Shown piece after piece: positions 35,922 through 46,826 of a DNA stretch of 64,000 nucleotides. Both the position numbers and the translations under genes were made by a program. The DNA lies in the NCBI GenBank assembly GCA_043228905.1, contig JBHGNT010000002.1, forward strand, positions 16,430,001-16,494,000, given 5' to 3'. Numbering within the stretch: the stretch's first letter is position 1; every line of letters starts with the position of its first letter. This DNA comes from Azolla caroliniana. Its lineage: Eukaryota; Polypodiophyta. The notes under the pieces are model-generated. The model did not search any database, was not told where the DNA came from, and was given only the letters and a program-made list of their open reading frames with translations.

Positions 35922-36223
35922 TTTGGAGGACGGACGATGGGCTCACGACTGACTGGGCCGTGGTAAAAAGGGTCTGCAGCCGTTTCGACAAACGGTGTGA
36001 GTGGAGAGAAGAGGGCCTATCGGCAGCAGGACCAGAGGCGGCAAGGAAGTTTGAGGAGCTGTTGCCAGGGCGAAAGGAAGAGACTTGAAGTTGGCTTGAG
36101 TTGAAAGGGTTCAAGAAGCGGAAAGAGGACGAGCCGAACTCGGAGTGCGTGGACGAAAATGACGACCCGAGAAGGGTGGATGACGAAGACGGGGAGGTCG
36201 CTGGATTAGAGGACGCACAATGA
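34832..36223 (+). pseudogene. LARD gag remnant, duplicated
   Basis: Each unit reads MRGSELVEAMAVDVDWLVSA then WFGGKNVTSYLEAYRAEMIR, a stop, and after frame changes MEWVESLGKGR, EFEKRFSRLSALDRTVLDTS and VNVQDREKVGPLL. This aligns with gypsy A gag (FNGKDVSRYLQDYKAEMLR, FESRFGRLSARDQ, VDVRDRKDLGVLL). After unit 2 the gag continues to about 36,100 and is then joined to an acidic pol tail (KRKEDEPNSECVDENDDPRR) ending near 36,223, the internal deletion point. Confidence 0.85.
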
Positions 36224-36998
36224 CAATGACCAATTTTCTCTCTCTCTCCCTCTCTCTTTCGGCACATACTAGTGGATGTGCAATTTGGTGGGGGTGGATG
36301 TCGTGAGGAAAACCGACTACGAGGTGAATCGGGGACGTGGGCGTGCGCAAAACTGCATGCACAGATACGTGTGCATTGTATTTAAGCTTGTACATAATCT
36401 AAGACTAGGCTAGGTTGGTGTGATGGGAGAACCTTAATATAGGCGAATTAAATACGTAGTCTAGTCAAATGAATCTCTGTCCGAAGCGGCTAACAATAAA
36501 GCATGATGTAACTACACGATGTGACGGCCCTCCCTCCTTGATCTATAAAAGGGGGAAGAGTAGGATGAAAAGGGAATCGCGTGTTAAGGGGAGAGGGAAG
36601 TGTTGTCAGACTGGGAACTGAGCACCCGCTCTCAGCCTTCTGCTTCGTTTTGTTAGCACGAATGCCTCTGCTCACGTAGGAAGCCCGTGAGCTCCCATCA
36701 GAGGTTTCATGTTATATCTTGGTGTGTGAGTGTGTGCGTTGTTCACTGAGCTCGTAGCTCAGCCCTGGTTGAGCCGATTGTAATTCCCGCGTCACCTAAT
36801 CAATTGTTGGCTTTTGTTTGCTGATCGTATGGTGTTTTGTCTCAATCACGGCAGAGCGGTTGTACCCCATACACCTTGATACCACATGCCTTACGCACCC
36901 CTCTAAATCTCCTAACTCTCCTCTTCTTCTTATGCTCTTCGGTTTGAGGCCCCCGTGGTCCTGCCTAACTTCACACACGTACGGGGAATATCGCGACA

Positions 36999-37370
36999 AC
37001 GCGATCACAATGATGTAAATAACTCTTGAATGTGTATTTTGTGCAACGATATGTGATAGATTTAGACAACATTTTATCAAATGATATAAAAAAATTCATT
37101 ATTTTGAAATCTTTGCTTCTGATTTCTTTAATATGTAAAAACTTATTAGTTGTCATTTTTCCTTAAAAATACGCAAAGTTACTTTTCGTATTTTATCAAA
37201 TTTTGGCATTTTTCAGTTTTACCAAATGGTGAGATTTTCAACTTTTTCATTAAGTTTTCTAGAACATGTTATTATGGTATAAGGTGTTTTATGAAATAGC
37301 AAAAAAAACCCCAAAATCAGATAGAATATTCCTTATCCTTCCACTTGTGAACACGAGCGTGTTCTTATAG
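36999..37370. mobile_element. Element X copy 2, right part
   Basis: Resumes after the LARD 3' LTR. The segment near 37,255-37,310 (TCTAGAACATGTTATTATGG) resembles 24,365-24,410, and the terminal motif appears inverted as CCTTCCACTTGTGAACACGA at 37,338-37,357. Confidence 0.45.
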
Positions 37371-38224
37371 CCATGTAATGAATTGTAATTTATATGTCAA
37401 TTTCGTTTTTCATGAAAATCATTGTAATTAAAGTTTTTTTCTTTGTAAAGTAAGTCTGATTCCATTCATTGTCTAATGCAATTGGTTTATGTAAAGTTCT
37501 AATTATTTATTCATGCGCGAGCATGTTATTAATATCAAATGTATTACATATTGAACGTATTATCTTTTTGAAAGAGGAAACATTATGTTGGGATGTTAAT
37601 AAGTGTACATTGTAATATAAGTTTCATGCTCTTACATAATGTTTTAATCAAATGTTCAATTGATCTAGTTAGTAAGTTTCTTTCTTTTCTTTGGAACTAA
37701 CACAAGTTAATGAATATTGAATGAACGATTTTTTGAACTGAATATTAAGCTTGTTTTTGAAAATTTGACTATCAACAGTCATTGTAGCAAATGTTATAAT
37801 CACTAAGTATTTCATTGTCCAATACTTGATCACTAAGTATTGTACCAATGATTAGAATCACTAAGTATTACACTGTCCAATACTTGATCAATAAGTATAG
37901 ATATGACTTCCTCTTCTTCAACACATCACTCAATTTATAGATATAATCAATTAGTATAGATCAAACTATCAGATACGTTTTATATCTAGAGATGGTCCCC
38001 CCAACTTTCAAAAGAAAGATTGTAAGTTTAATATGAGTGTTTATACAGTTTAACTTGTGGCAAATGCCAAAACCATTGTGATATTGGTGTATTTATTACA
38101 TTTCGTTACATTGCAAAAACCATTAACTTAATGAATGATAAGAAAACTACATGTTTTGAATTTTTACCAACGTGTTAAACCTTAATTAGTCATTTATGAT
38201 GATACTGGATTTAATAATATATTG
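37371..38224. other. AT-rich intergenic DNA with a short tandem repeat
   Basis: No gene found. A diverged direct repeat lies at 37,799-37,900: AATCACTAAGTATT, CATTGTCCAATACTTGATCA, repeated after about 58 bases. The rest is unassigned. Confidence 0.5.
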
Positions 38225-39432
38225 TGTTGACTAAGCTAGAGTTGAATCGGTATCCGGAACTAGAGCTAGATCGATATTAAGAAGAAAGAGCTAGATCGGT
38301 ATTCAAAACAAAGAGCCGGATCGGTGTCCGGAGAAGAGAGTCGTACCCAGAGTGCCAGATCGGAGGGCCGGACCCATGTGTGGACCGGTAGACCATTGGA
38401 AGTCTACACTTCTAGACTACTAGGTAGTTATCCGAGGAGTTATTGTCAGTAGCTCAGTATGAGCATTGAAGTACTTGTCAGTACTTCTGCCAGTCCTTTT
38501 AAGGACTTGTATAAAAGTGCTCACTGAGCACATTGTATGTACATAGTGATATTTTGTAATTTGAGTTTTATGTTGTTCTGCTCTACTCTGCTCTCTCTCT
38601 CTCTCTCTTACTCTGTGTGTGTGTAATTCAAGCTTTCCATTAAACCTAGTTCTATTTTCAGTTGTTATCCGGTAAGCCGTTTTGTCTAAGCTTCCGCACA
38701 TTAACTTTCACATGGTATTAGAGCACGAGGGTTGAGAATCGTCTGCTGTCGACAAGCAATTCGTCAAAGACAAACCCAAACCTAACACTCGATAATAATA
38801 GAAAGAAGATATGGATAGAGGGATGGAAAGCTCGCTTCCGACCGAGAAGCTCGACATGAACAACTATGCATCTTGGTCGTACAAGATGCACCAGTACCTG
38901 CTAGGGCACAATTACTGGAGTTATGTCGAAGGAGTGAACGAAGTAGCGCCGGAGCTGGCACACAAGGACTTCCCGGTGTGGGAACAAGGAGAGAGCAAGG
39001 TGTTGTATTGCCTCGTGTCATGTGTGCACGATCAGATGCTCGACTACATTAGAGACGCGAAGTCGTCGAAAGAAGCCTAGGAAAATCTGGAAATAAAAAT
39101 CGTCATCAATACCACAACCCAGAAGTTGCAACTCCAACATCTTGCAAAGGGACATGTCAGTTACAGATTACACCACCAAGATCAAGGAGATTTGCGATGC
39201 ACTAGGGTCCATCAAAGTGATGGTGGACGAAGATGAGATGGTGCAGATCTGTCTCAATGGTCTACCGCAAAGGTACGTGCCTATCCGGACGGCGATTTGC
39301 ACCCGGGAGAAGCCACCGTCATTTTTCGACCTACAATCAATGCTGATGGTCGAAGAAAACCACGCAAGTGGGTTGAGGACCACTCAATCGGACAATTGGA
39401 TGTTGTACACAGAGGAAGATTGGCCCCTTGGG
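38225..39432 (+). mobile_element. Copia D, 5' part (outermost element of the nest)
   Basis: Plus strand. 5' LTR 38,225-38,712 (488 bp) starts TGTTGACTAAGC and ends TTTCACA, with TATAAAAGTGCTCACTGAGC near 38,510 and a CT tract near 38,590. Primer site TGGTATTAGAGC follows at 38,713 (one mismatch to the usual site). Gag follows. The element is interrupted at 39,433 by gypsy B and resumes at 61,072 in the gag Gly/Arg-rich region and zinc knuckle, so the two parts fit together as one copia element. Confidence 0.88.
38811..39432 (+). pseudogene. Copia D gag, broken
   Basis: Starts MDRGMESSLPTEKLDMNNYA, SWSYKMHQYLLGHNYWSYVE, KDFPVWEQGESKVLYCLVS. A stop follows SSKEA (39,078), then a frameshift, and the gag resumes as DMSVTDYTTKIKEICDALGS, MVQICLNGLPQRYVPIR and PPSFFDLQSMLMVEENHA to WPLG, where gypsy B enters. 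Unlike copia C and E, this copy keeps Trp at the GHNYW position. Confidence 0.85.
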
Positions 39433-39541
39433 TGTCAAGGATAGTACTAGAGACAAGGAGAATTAGTACTAAAGATAGAGAGGAAGAATGAGGATTAGTA
39501 CTAAGAAGGGCAAAAGTGTGTGGAGACTCACGAGAGAAGGG

Positions 39542-39606
<65 letters not shown>

Positions 39607-39931
39607 GGAGGGAGGGAGGGAGAGAGATTGATGATAACAAGTGGTATATTATATGAAGAGAAGATACAATAATAGCTAGGAGGCTTAAGATTGGAGTTGA
39701 ACCGAATTGGTTCTGAATAATGCCATGTGCCTCTATTTATAGTACTCTCAAGAGGACTCCTAAAGTTTCTAGAATGTTCCAGAGTAATCTGGAATATACA
39801 TGAATTTCCTATGGTGAAATAATAAATGAAAGTGATATCTTTTGTATTACAATGCATGGTTTAATGGTAAGGGTTCAACCCATGAAACACAAGGTCATGG
39901 GTTTGAATCTATTTGGAGCCATATCATGACA
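39433..39931 (-). repeat. Gypsy B 3' LTR
   Basis: Element-sense start TGTCATGATATGG at 39,931, end CTATCCTTGACA at 39,433. A polypurine tract (plus-strand CTATCCCCTCCTTC) adjoins at 39,932-39,945. Contains the GA microsatellite and, on the plus strand, tRNA-like boxes. Confidence 0.88.
39857..39910 (+). other. tRNA-like Pol III boxes in gypsy B 3' LTR, antisense to the element
   Basis: Plus strand: TGGTTTAATGG at 39,857-39,867 (A-box-like) and GGTTTGAATCT at 39,900-39,910 (B-box-like), 43 bases apart, the spacing of a true tRNA gene. Between them, AACCCATG and CATGGGTT could pair. The same pair occurs in the other LTR at 60,988-61,041 with GGTCTGAATCC. No complete cloverleaf is seen. Confidence 0.6.
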
Positions 39932-39959
39932 CTATCCCCTCCTTCAAACGACGAGTGTT

Positions 39960-40195
39960 ACGATTCGTCTTTGATTGAGGATCTGGTTTGTCCGAATATT
40001 GACGATGGAAGTCTTAAAGAAGAGCTCGAGCATTCGCCAAATTCGTCATTGGTTCCCAAGTATGCTCACTTGGACTATATCAAAGGCAATGGACCAAATA
40101 ATAGAGCTTGTTGTGAACAATCTTGGAGTCGAGGATGACAACAGCCTCGTACTCAAGTCCATCTTCAAGTTCGATCAGGGTAGAGGTGGTGTAAT
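39960..40195 (-). pseudogene. Gypsy B chromodomain
   Basis: Minus-strand translation gives LEYEAVVILDSKIVHNKLYY, LVHCL, stop, YSPSEHTWEPMTNLANARAL and DFHRQYSDKPDP. The Y-E...ILD, YLV and WEP...NL.NA..L...F pattern is the chromodomain found at the C-terminus of chromovirus integrases, which recruits the integration complex to chromatin. It has two in-frame stops. Confidence 0.85.
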
Positions 40196-40341
40196 AAGAT
40201 CCGGGATAGTGTTTTCCTTATAGGGTTCTAGGAGAGGACTATGAAATACCGGATGCATCCGTAGTTTTGGAGGTAGATCAAGGCGAAAAGTAACATCATT
40301 AATTTTTCCGTTAATATGGAAAGGGCCTAATTGTCGATAAT

Positions 40342-40990
40342 CTAGTTTGTCACACGGTCGAGTAGTCTTGATGTGTCGTTGTTATAGCCATACCCGATCT
40401 CCAATATTAAAAGAGGATTGAAGCCGATGATGATCCGCATAGTCCTGTGTTTGCTGGGCGCGATGTAGGTGGGTAAATATTTCTGCCTGAATTTGTCGTA
40501 ACTGCTCCAAATGAACCTTTGCACTCGGATTTGTAGGTATTTGAAGATTTTCTATCACACACAAGCGAGGATGATTCCTGATATAAGCAAAGTGTAGAAT
40601 ATTTACCCAATCATCTTGTTGATAGCTTAGGAAACACTGAAGATATTGTTCCAACATTTTAGTACTACGAAAATGTCTGGCTATGTATATCTCATGACAA
40701 TTTTGTACTATTTGAAGGCGGCATGAACCATTGGGAACATACAAAAGTTTCTTAAAGAGGAGTAATCCATTATGACATTTGAATTGCTAATAATCTATAC
40801 CTGGCTGTTGTGATCGTGAACAAGATGCCCGAGAAGGATCGATTTGATCTAGAATACCTTGAGCGAAAACATCCGTCTTCAAATCTTCATGTATGGTATC
40901 GATAATGCAAGAATCCAATTGAGTGTCAAAGACTTGCTTGAAGTCATGCTGAACCTAGGATTACTTGCTTTTGATTGTCAAAGGCCGGAT
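40342..40990 (-). pseudogene. Gypsy B integrase with catalytic core deleted
   Basis: From 40,744: LYVPNGSCRLQIVQNCHEIY, ARHFRSTKMLE, i.e. the start of the integrase zinc region. It then jumps at about 40,650 directly to QYLQCFLSYQQDDWVNILHF, AYIRNH, and on to ADHHRLQSSFNIGDRVWL, the C-terminal part. The D-D-E catalytic core that should lie between is missing. This single in-frame deletion would have made the element dependent on other copies. Confidence 0.8.
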
Positions 40991-41480
40991 CACTAGGACG
41001 AGGATCTAGATACGAGCGTTGTGATAATGCATCCGCCTTCCCCTGTTGCTTTCCCAGACGATATGTAATCTTGAAGTGAAAACAAGTGAGGAATTAGGCC
41101 CACCAAGCTTGTCGTCTATTTAATATGCGAGCATTTTGGAAGTAGGCAAGATTCTTGTGATCATTGAATAGAGTGACTTGATGAGGAGATTCTTCTTAAA
41201 AATGCCTCCATTGTGCAAAAGAATCCACTATTGCGAAGAGCTCCTTGTCATGTATCTTGTAGTTGATTTCGGCGACGTCAAATTTGCGCGAGTGGAAAGT
41301 CAAGTGATGTAGCTTCTCATCATTACCTTGCTGTGACAAAATACTAATGAGGGTGAAATCGGACGCGTCTGCTTCAATGATAAATGGTTTTTGTGGATCA
41401 ACATGAGCTAAAACATGAGCTGATGTAAATGCTTTCTTGAGACCCTTAATAGTTGTGTCTGCTTCCTTAGTCCAAACAAA
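40950..41480 (-). pseudogene. Gypsy B RNase H
   Basis: Minus-strand fragments in shifting frames read PFIIEADASDFTLISILSQQ, LHHLTFHSRKFDVAEINYKI, HDKELFAIVDSFAQWRHF and LGKQQGKADALSQRSYLDP, matching the gypsy RNase H order (ADAS, YxxxxxELxAI, KxNxxADALSR). Confidence 0.78.
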
Positions 41481-41581
41481 CGATTGCCCCTTCTTTGTAA
41501 GCTATGTGAGCGGCAAAATAAGCTTTGAGTAGTCCTATATAAACTGTATAAACTTGCGAATCCTAAAAAGCATTGCACATC

Positions 41582-42241
41582 TCACAATGAATGTGGAGTT
41601 TGCCACTCCAACACAATTTGGACTTTAGCTGGATCCATAGAGATGCCTTCCAATAAGATGACATAGCCTAGAAATTCCACTTGGTTATAGTCAAAGCTAC
41701 ACTTTTCCAGCTTTGCATAAAGACCATGTTCTCGTAGTCGTCTTAGTACGCATAGTACATGAGAATCATGATCCTCTTGTGTCTTTGAATAAACTAGTAG
41801 ATCATCCAAGTAGATGATCAAACAGATATCCAAAATATGTCGGAATATATTTTCCACGTGCTAGAAAAATATTGGTGCATTGGTGACGCCGAATGGCATA
41901 ACCGTATACTCGAAGTGCCCATATCGGGTGCGGAAAGCTATCTTCCATTCGTCTCCTGGTCGAATCCATACGAGGTTATATGCTCCTCGTAAGTCAATTT
42001 TTGTAAAAAACTTTGCGCCATTAATTCTTTCTAAAATATTCGAGATCAGGGAAAGTGCATACCTATTCCTAATGGTGAACTTATTCAAGCCACGGTAATC
42101 CACGACTAGACGAAGTGATCCATCTTTTTTCTTGACAAAGAAAATTGGTGCGCTAGCTGGAGATTTCGAATGTCGAATGAACCCGTTTGCCAAATTTTCC
42201 TCTATGTAAGCTCGAAGAACTTCAAGCTCAGTTGGTGACAA
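41582..42241 (-). pseudogene. Gypsy B reverse transcriptase
   Basis: Minus strand. First part (42,241-41,861): [60 protein letters not shown] and [13 protein letters not shown]. After one stop (TAG at 41,861-41,863) the second part (41,857-41,582) has IYLDDLLVYSKTQEDH (the catalytic box is YLDD), EKCSFDYNQVEFLGYVI. Typical chromovirus RT, with the active-site residues kept and one internal stop plus a terminal stop. Confidence 0.88.
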
Positions 42242-42335
42242 GTTGTAGATCGGTACCCACGGTGGCTCTTTTCCGGGTTGTAAGTCAATGGAACAATCAT
42301 ACGGTAGATGATGATGAAGAGTACTAGCTTTTACC

Positions 42336-42935
42336 TTATAAAAAACGTTGGCGTAATGAATGACACTTCATTAGAAGTTTAATTGTTGACTCCTCCTTAG
42401 CGGTGTTGGAAGGATTCACTGATACTGCGAATACAAACACTGCTTCCTTGCATCCTTCCTCACGCAATTGATAGAGCAAAATTGTTGAAATCTTATGTGT
42501 AGATCCTTGAGGTTGTCGATACTCGTTTTCTCTTGTTCTCCAATCTACGTCCGGATTGGGTAATTCGAACCATGGTAACCCCAAAACAATTGGATGCTCT
42601 GGACTACTAATTATATTAAATGATACTAAACATGCCAAATTATTTAGGACAACATTAATCGGCTCTGACTCTTCTACGATATTTCTGGAAGCAATGGGGT
42701 GACCATCAATGACTACTACAAAAGCTGGGCAAGGGAATTTTCTTAGGGATATCTGATGAGCTTGGGCAAAATTCTTATCCATGAAACAAGAATTGGCTCC
42801 AGAATCCAAGAGTGCTAAGACATGTACTAGAGCATTACTTTTAGTACTAATTATTACTTGAGTTAGGAAGACATTGCTAACTTGCTTAAAGGGAATGGAA
42901 CCACTAATGGGTTGCATAGATCTAGGACTGTCCAA
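42336..42935 (-). pseudogene. Gypsy B protease region
   Basis: 200-codon open stretch with VLALLDSGANSCFMDKNFAQ, the retropepsin active site (DSG), followed by the conserved downstream HPIVLGLPWFELPNPDVDWR of chromovirus polyproteins. It is open here but separated from gag and RT by stops. Confidence 0.85.
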
Positions 42936-43099
42936 CCAAACGGCTCCTATTTTGGCTAGACTTAGTCGTTTAACCCTTCTTCTAATTGACTAAGGACTTC
43001 AAATTTGTTTGATAGGCTTGGGCTATTAAGACTATCTAACACTCCTAATGAAATAGACTTGGGTTTAGTACTATTAGTACAAGAGGCTATTTGATTTAC

Positions 43100-43831
43100 C
43101 TGTCTTCTTGGCCTATGAGGACAGTTCACTGCAATATGCCCCGATCCACCACAATAAAGACATTGATAGTTTATTTTCTTGGTGTCGTTTCTTTTCCTCT
43201 TCCGATAATGATCCGTGACGACATGTGGTGTTGATTTCCATCAGAGTTGGAGTATTTGCTGGAGATGCATTATATGACTCTCTTGGAAAAGGTTTTGTTA
43301 TAATTTAAACGTAGGTAGGCTCTGATCTTTTCCTTGGCATTTGGAACTGATGTTTCGAATGTCGTTTGAAAAGGCGGTTATCGTGTCGTACCACTCAACT
43401 GATTGCTTCTGTGAGAAACTTTGGTTCTTCCAGGAAGCTCAAAAATAAATCCTTGACATCGTTACGTAGGCCATAGCAAAATTGCTCCATCAATGTTTGG
43501 TCATCCTAGAGAATATCAGTGCGAGAAGACGGAAATCTGCCGCATAAGCTGAGGTCGATCGATCACCTTGTCGCAGTCTTCGGATTTTGTTGATTGTCAT
43601 CCTAACGCTATTGATATCTCCAAACCATGCTTTAAACTCGCTAATAAACTCTTCAAAATTATTTAACAATGAGAAGCCTTTCTCTAAGAAAGGGGCGAAC
43701 CATGCCAGAGTTGTGCCACTAAGTAGGGTGCCTAGTAGTTCCACTCGTGATGCATCCGTGGGATATCGAGAAGGATGCATTTGAATCACCAAATATACCT
43801 GATTAAGAAATACTCTAAACTGTGATCGCAT
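43100..43831 (-). pseudogene. Gypsy B gag, main part
   Basis: Minus strand from the solo-LTR border: RSQFRVFLNQVYLVIQMHPS, RVELLGTLLSGTTLAWFAPF, FISEFKAWFGDINSVRMTIN, RLRQGDRSTSAYAADFRLLA, the retrotrans_gag fold. After stops, a CCHC zinc knuckle CLYCGGSGHIAVNC lies at about 43,165-43,110. The 5' end of gag is separated by solo LTR 1. Confidence 0.85.
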
Positions 43832-44781
43832 TGTCGTGTGGTTTTTCACACACGATATGAAAACTAGTAAAATAATTATTTAAGATTAGCTTAATGGTTT
43901 GATATGGAAAGATAGACATCCGCAAGAGCTTCATAATGCATTTTACTACACATGAAACGGATAAACAAGTATCAAGTTATGTGTGTATAAAGTTTGAGAA
44001 GAAGAGGAAAACAAAATTGTGAGATATCCCACATAGATAGGACAACATCGGATCCTAGAGTATATAAGGAGAGCCAGAACCTATTACATTATGTTTATGT
44101 GTGAAGCATAGAATGTTTAAGGTTGGACTTGGGTTACACTATTTGAATCGATGGATGTGGCTTAATTACTCCTAATTGTTTTGGACGGGCCGGACAACGA
44201 CTGAACTGGGCCGACCGGATTGACGAACGGCAACCAGACCAGACCGGACGGGTCGGGCCGGATGCAACCAGATGGATCATGCGGCAAACTAAAGTAAAGT
44301 AAAGTAAAGGTTATGTGAACACATGCAACTAAAGTCAAACTTTATGTAAAGTAAAGGTCATGTGGATGCATGCAATTGAACTGAAGATGGAAATTGGAGT
44401 TCCTTCATGCAAGTGTGAGAAGGGAGGAGAAAAGCTAGCTCTCGATGATCCATAGATAAGAATGGGCCTTAGGGGATCGAAACCATCTTTGGGGAAAAAA
44501 CCCTAAATTTCTGATCGAAGCCATAAACCCTAATTTTCCTTACGGAAGCTATCTCTCAAAAACCCTAATTTTCCTTATCTATTAATCTCTTTAAACCTAA
44601 ACTTCTGTTATCCCAATCTTGGGATAGATTGTAATCTTTCTTTTCCTTTCTTAATGAAATTTATTAAATTTTCTCGTTTCTGTGAATTCTTAAAGTATAA
44701 ACACACGAATTTGATATCCTCTAGTTGGAGGCCCCGGGGTCCTGACTCAAGTTCACGTGTCTTCGTCATATTTTCACGACA
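43832..44781 (+). repeat. Solo LTR 1 (gypsy, TGTCG...CGACA family)
   Basis: 950 bp starting TGTCGTGTGG and ending TTTTCACGACA, inside the gypsy B gag. No second LTR, primer site or internal region adjoins, so it is a solo LTR, normally the product of recombination between the two LTRs of an element. It shares its first about 300 bp with solo LTR 2. A short inverted repeat CGTGTG...CACACG sits just inside the left end, and a CCGG-rich stretch is at about 44,185-44,270. I see no convincing target duplication. Confidence 0.8.
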
Positions 44782-45052
44782 TCTTTGGTTCAAACTTCAT
44801 AGGAAGACCGATCTTGGGTTCTTTCGGAGTCCATTGAGTGCTTGATCCTTGTTGTTGTAGTGACACAATAGTTGTTTCAAGTTGTTGTACACGTCACGTC
44901 AATTCTCCATGTTATTGTTGTTTTTCTAGAGCTATTTGTTGAAGATTCCCCAACAGACATTGATTTTCTTGTTCTAGTGCTACAAACTCCTATTTTAAGC
45001 ACTGGAGCTCCGAGAAAACAAATTGGTATTCTTGAGCGCTAATCGTTGCCAT
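44782..45052 (-). pseudogene. Gypsy B gag N-terminus
   Basis: Starts at 45,052 as MATISAQEYQFVFSELQCLK, stop, then VALEQENQCLLGNLQQIALE and QLETTIVSLQQQG, a Gln/Leu-rich coiled-coil-like stretch. It ends PKIGLPMKFEPK at the solo-LTR border. In-frame stops show decay. Confidence 0.75.
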
Positions 45053-45110
45053 GTAGTGTGAAGGGTAAGAGGATTAGTATGAAGGGAAGGAGGGATGTGA
45101 AATTTAGTTC

Positions 45111-45530
45111 TGTAAAAACAAATAGCGTGCGGAAGCAATGAAGAACAGAAAACAGAAAACAGAGAACGGGTTTAATGGAGAGCTTAACAGTACGCTGGAG
45201 AGACAGAGAGAAAAACTCTATTAAAAAATTATATCAACGCTCTGTACATCGTATGAGTTCAGCGAACTCTTTTATACAAGTTCATACGGACTGACAGAAG
45301 TACGGTGTACTTCAATGCTCACTCGAGCGTCTGACACTAACTACAAGAGTAATAAATCCCTAGTATTCTAGTTGCTACTAGGCTTCCGGTTACTGATGGA
45401 TTCGGCTAACCGGCTCCCTAGCTCACCGACTCTTTTGCTCACCGGGTGCTTACCGGGTCGCCGATCCGTCTCGCTCACCGGCTAAAGCTTATTCAGCCGA
45501 TCCGACTCCAATTGACCTTGCCGCTCAACA
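45111..45530 (-). repeat. Copia C 3' LTR (420 bp)
   Basis: Element-sense TGTTGAGCGGCAAGG at 45,530 to TTTTTACA at 45,111, with a TATAAAAGAG promoter-like motif near 45,275. Confidence 0.93.
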
Positions 45531-45980
45531 CTCCCCCTCAAGCTCAACTTGAGGTCCGGTCGTAGTGTCAACGTCTGTGGCAACCGGTCCTTCTGCCTAG
45601 CTCCTTCTGGTGTTACTCCGCCTTGCTCGTGCTCCTCGTCTGGTCCAGTTCTGTTTGCTGCGACCCCTCTTGTTCTACGCACTTCGACCTCCTCGGTCGG
45701 CTTGTTTGCTGAACAGGCCGAATTCAGCTCCCTCGTTGCTGTGACTTCGGCGCATGCCGGTTCGCCGATTCCTTCGTGTTGGCGTCGACTTTCACTGCCT
45801 TCTCGTCCTCTTGGCCTTGAATTGATCTGGTTCTTCCGAATCTGTCTGTTGAACCAAATCTATTGTCTCCGATTCGTTCCAGCTCTTGTCTGAAACGGTT
45901 GCTCCTGATTCGTCTTCTGGTTCCAGGCCCTTCACTCGACTCCTTTCTTCTTCTTGACTCTCCCTTTGTCGGTTCTTCCC

Positions 45981-46826
45981 TCACCGGTGCAATCGACAGT
46001 CTCTTTGCCTTTGCCCGTTCCAGTGTCTTTGCCTGTTCTCCCCCTCAAGTGTGGCACGTCGAGATGCTGAACACCAAGCATTTTGGTGAAGTGCTGCAAC
46101 TTGTCCGACCCGAGCAGTTTTGGTGAAGATGTCGGCAACCTGCCAATCCGTGTGAACATACCGAAGTTCGACCTCACCACTTAGGACACGCTCACGCACG
46201 AAGTGATAGTGCAGTTCTATGTGCTTTGTGCGAGCATGGAATACGGGGTTCTTAGTGAGCTGCATGCTGCTTATGTTGTCACAGTAGATCAGAATCGGGG
46301 TCGGCACCTCGATCCGCAGATCTTGCCGCAGTCGCCGAAGCCAAATGGCTTCACTGGTGGCGACGGTAGCGCCGCGATACTCAGCCTCAGTGCTTGACAG
46401 AGCCACTGTTGGCTGCTTTTTGCTGCTCCATGCAACAGTCGAGCTACCTAGGGAGAACATATAACCAGAAGTTGATCAACGATCTGATGCATCGCTGGCC
46501 CAGTTGGCATCTGTGTAACCGACCAGCTCTTCGGTTATACCGCGCCGGTATAACAGTCCCCGGTTCTTCGTGCCGTTCACATACCGCAGTATTCTGTGCA
46601 TGCACTAAAGATGCTCTATGGTCGGCTTCTGCATGAATTGGCTAATCACACCGACCGGATAGCTGATGTCAGGTCGGGTGATGGTCAAATATATAAGTTC
46701 GGAGTCGGGACGAAGCTTCTGGTTCCGGTCTAGGGGAGTAGAGATAGGTCGACATTCCGTCATGCCGAACTTGTACAACATATTCAACACATAGTGCTTT
46801 TGTGAGAGCAATATGCCGTCGGGAGT
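45981..46826 (-). pseudogene. Copia C RT C-terminus and RNase H, broken
   Basis: Downstream of a TGA (46,827-46,829) in the RT, the frame goes on as MLSQKHYVLNMLYKFGMTEC, RPISTPLDRNQKL and TRPDISYPVGVISQFMQKPT, then further stops. RNase H at 46,460-45,981 reads TVAWSSKKQPTVALSSTEAE, YRGATVATSEAIWLRRLRQD, LIYCDNISSMQLTKNPVFHA, RTKHIELHYHFVRE, VHTDWQVADIFTK. The family motifs are all present but the reading frame is cut several times. Confidence 0.88.

Larger units (their letters stand above)
34086..36998 (+). mobile_element. LARD-like gypsy deletion derivative
   Basis: Plus strand, 2,913 bp, with 700-bp LTRs at 34,086-34,785 and 36,299-36,998 (TGTCG...GACA). The LTRs are visibly diverged (dozens of differences), so it is older than gypsy A. 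The primer site TGGTGAACCCGACGTG lies at 34,790-34,805 and a polypurine tract GGTGGGGGTGGA at 36,287-36,298. The interior has only a gag 5' part and about 190 bp of the 3' end; protease, RT, RNase H and integrase are missing. Flanks ACGT and ACGC are a possible 4-bp target duplication with one change. It must have been moved by proteins from a related element. Confidence 0.9.
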
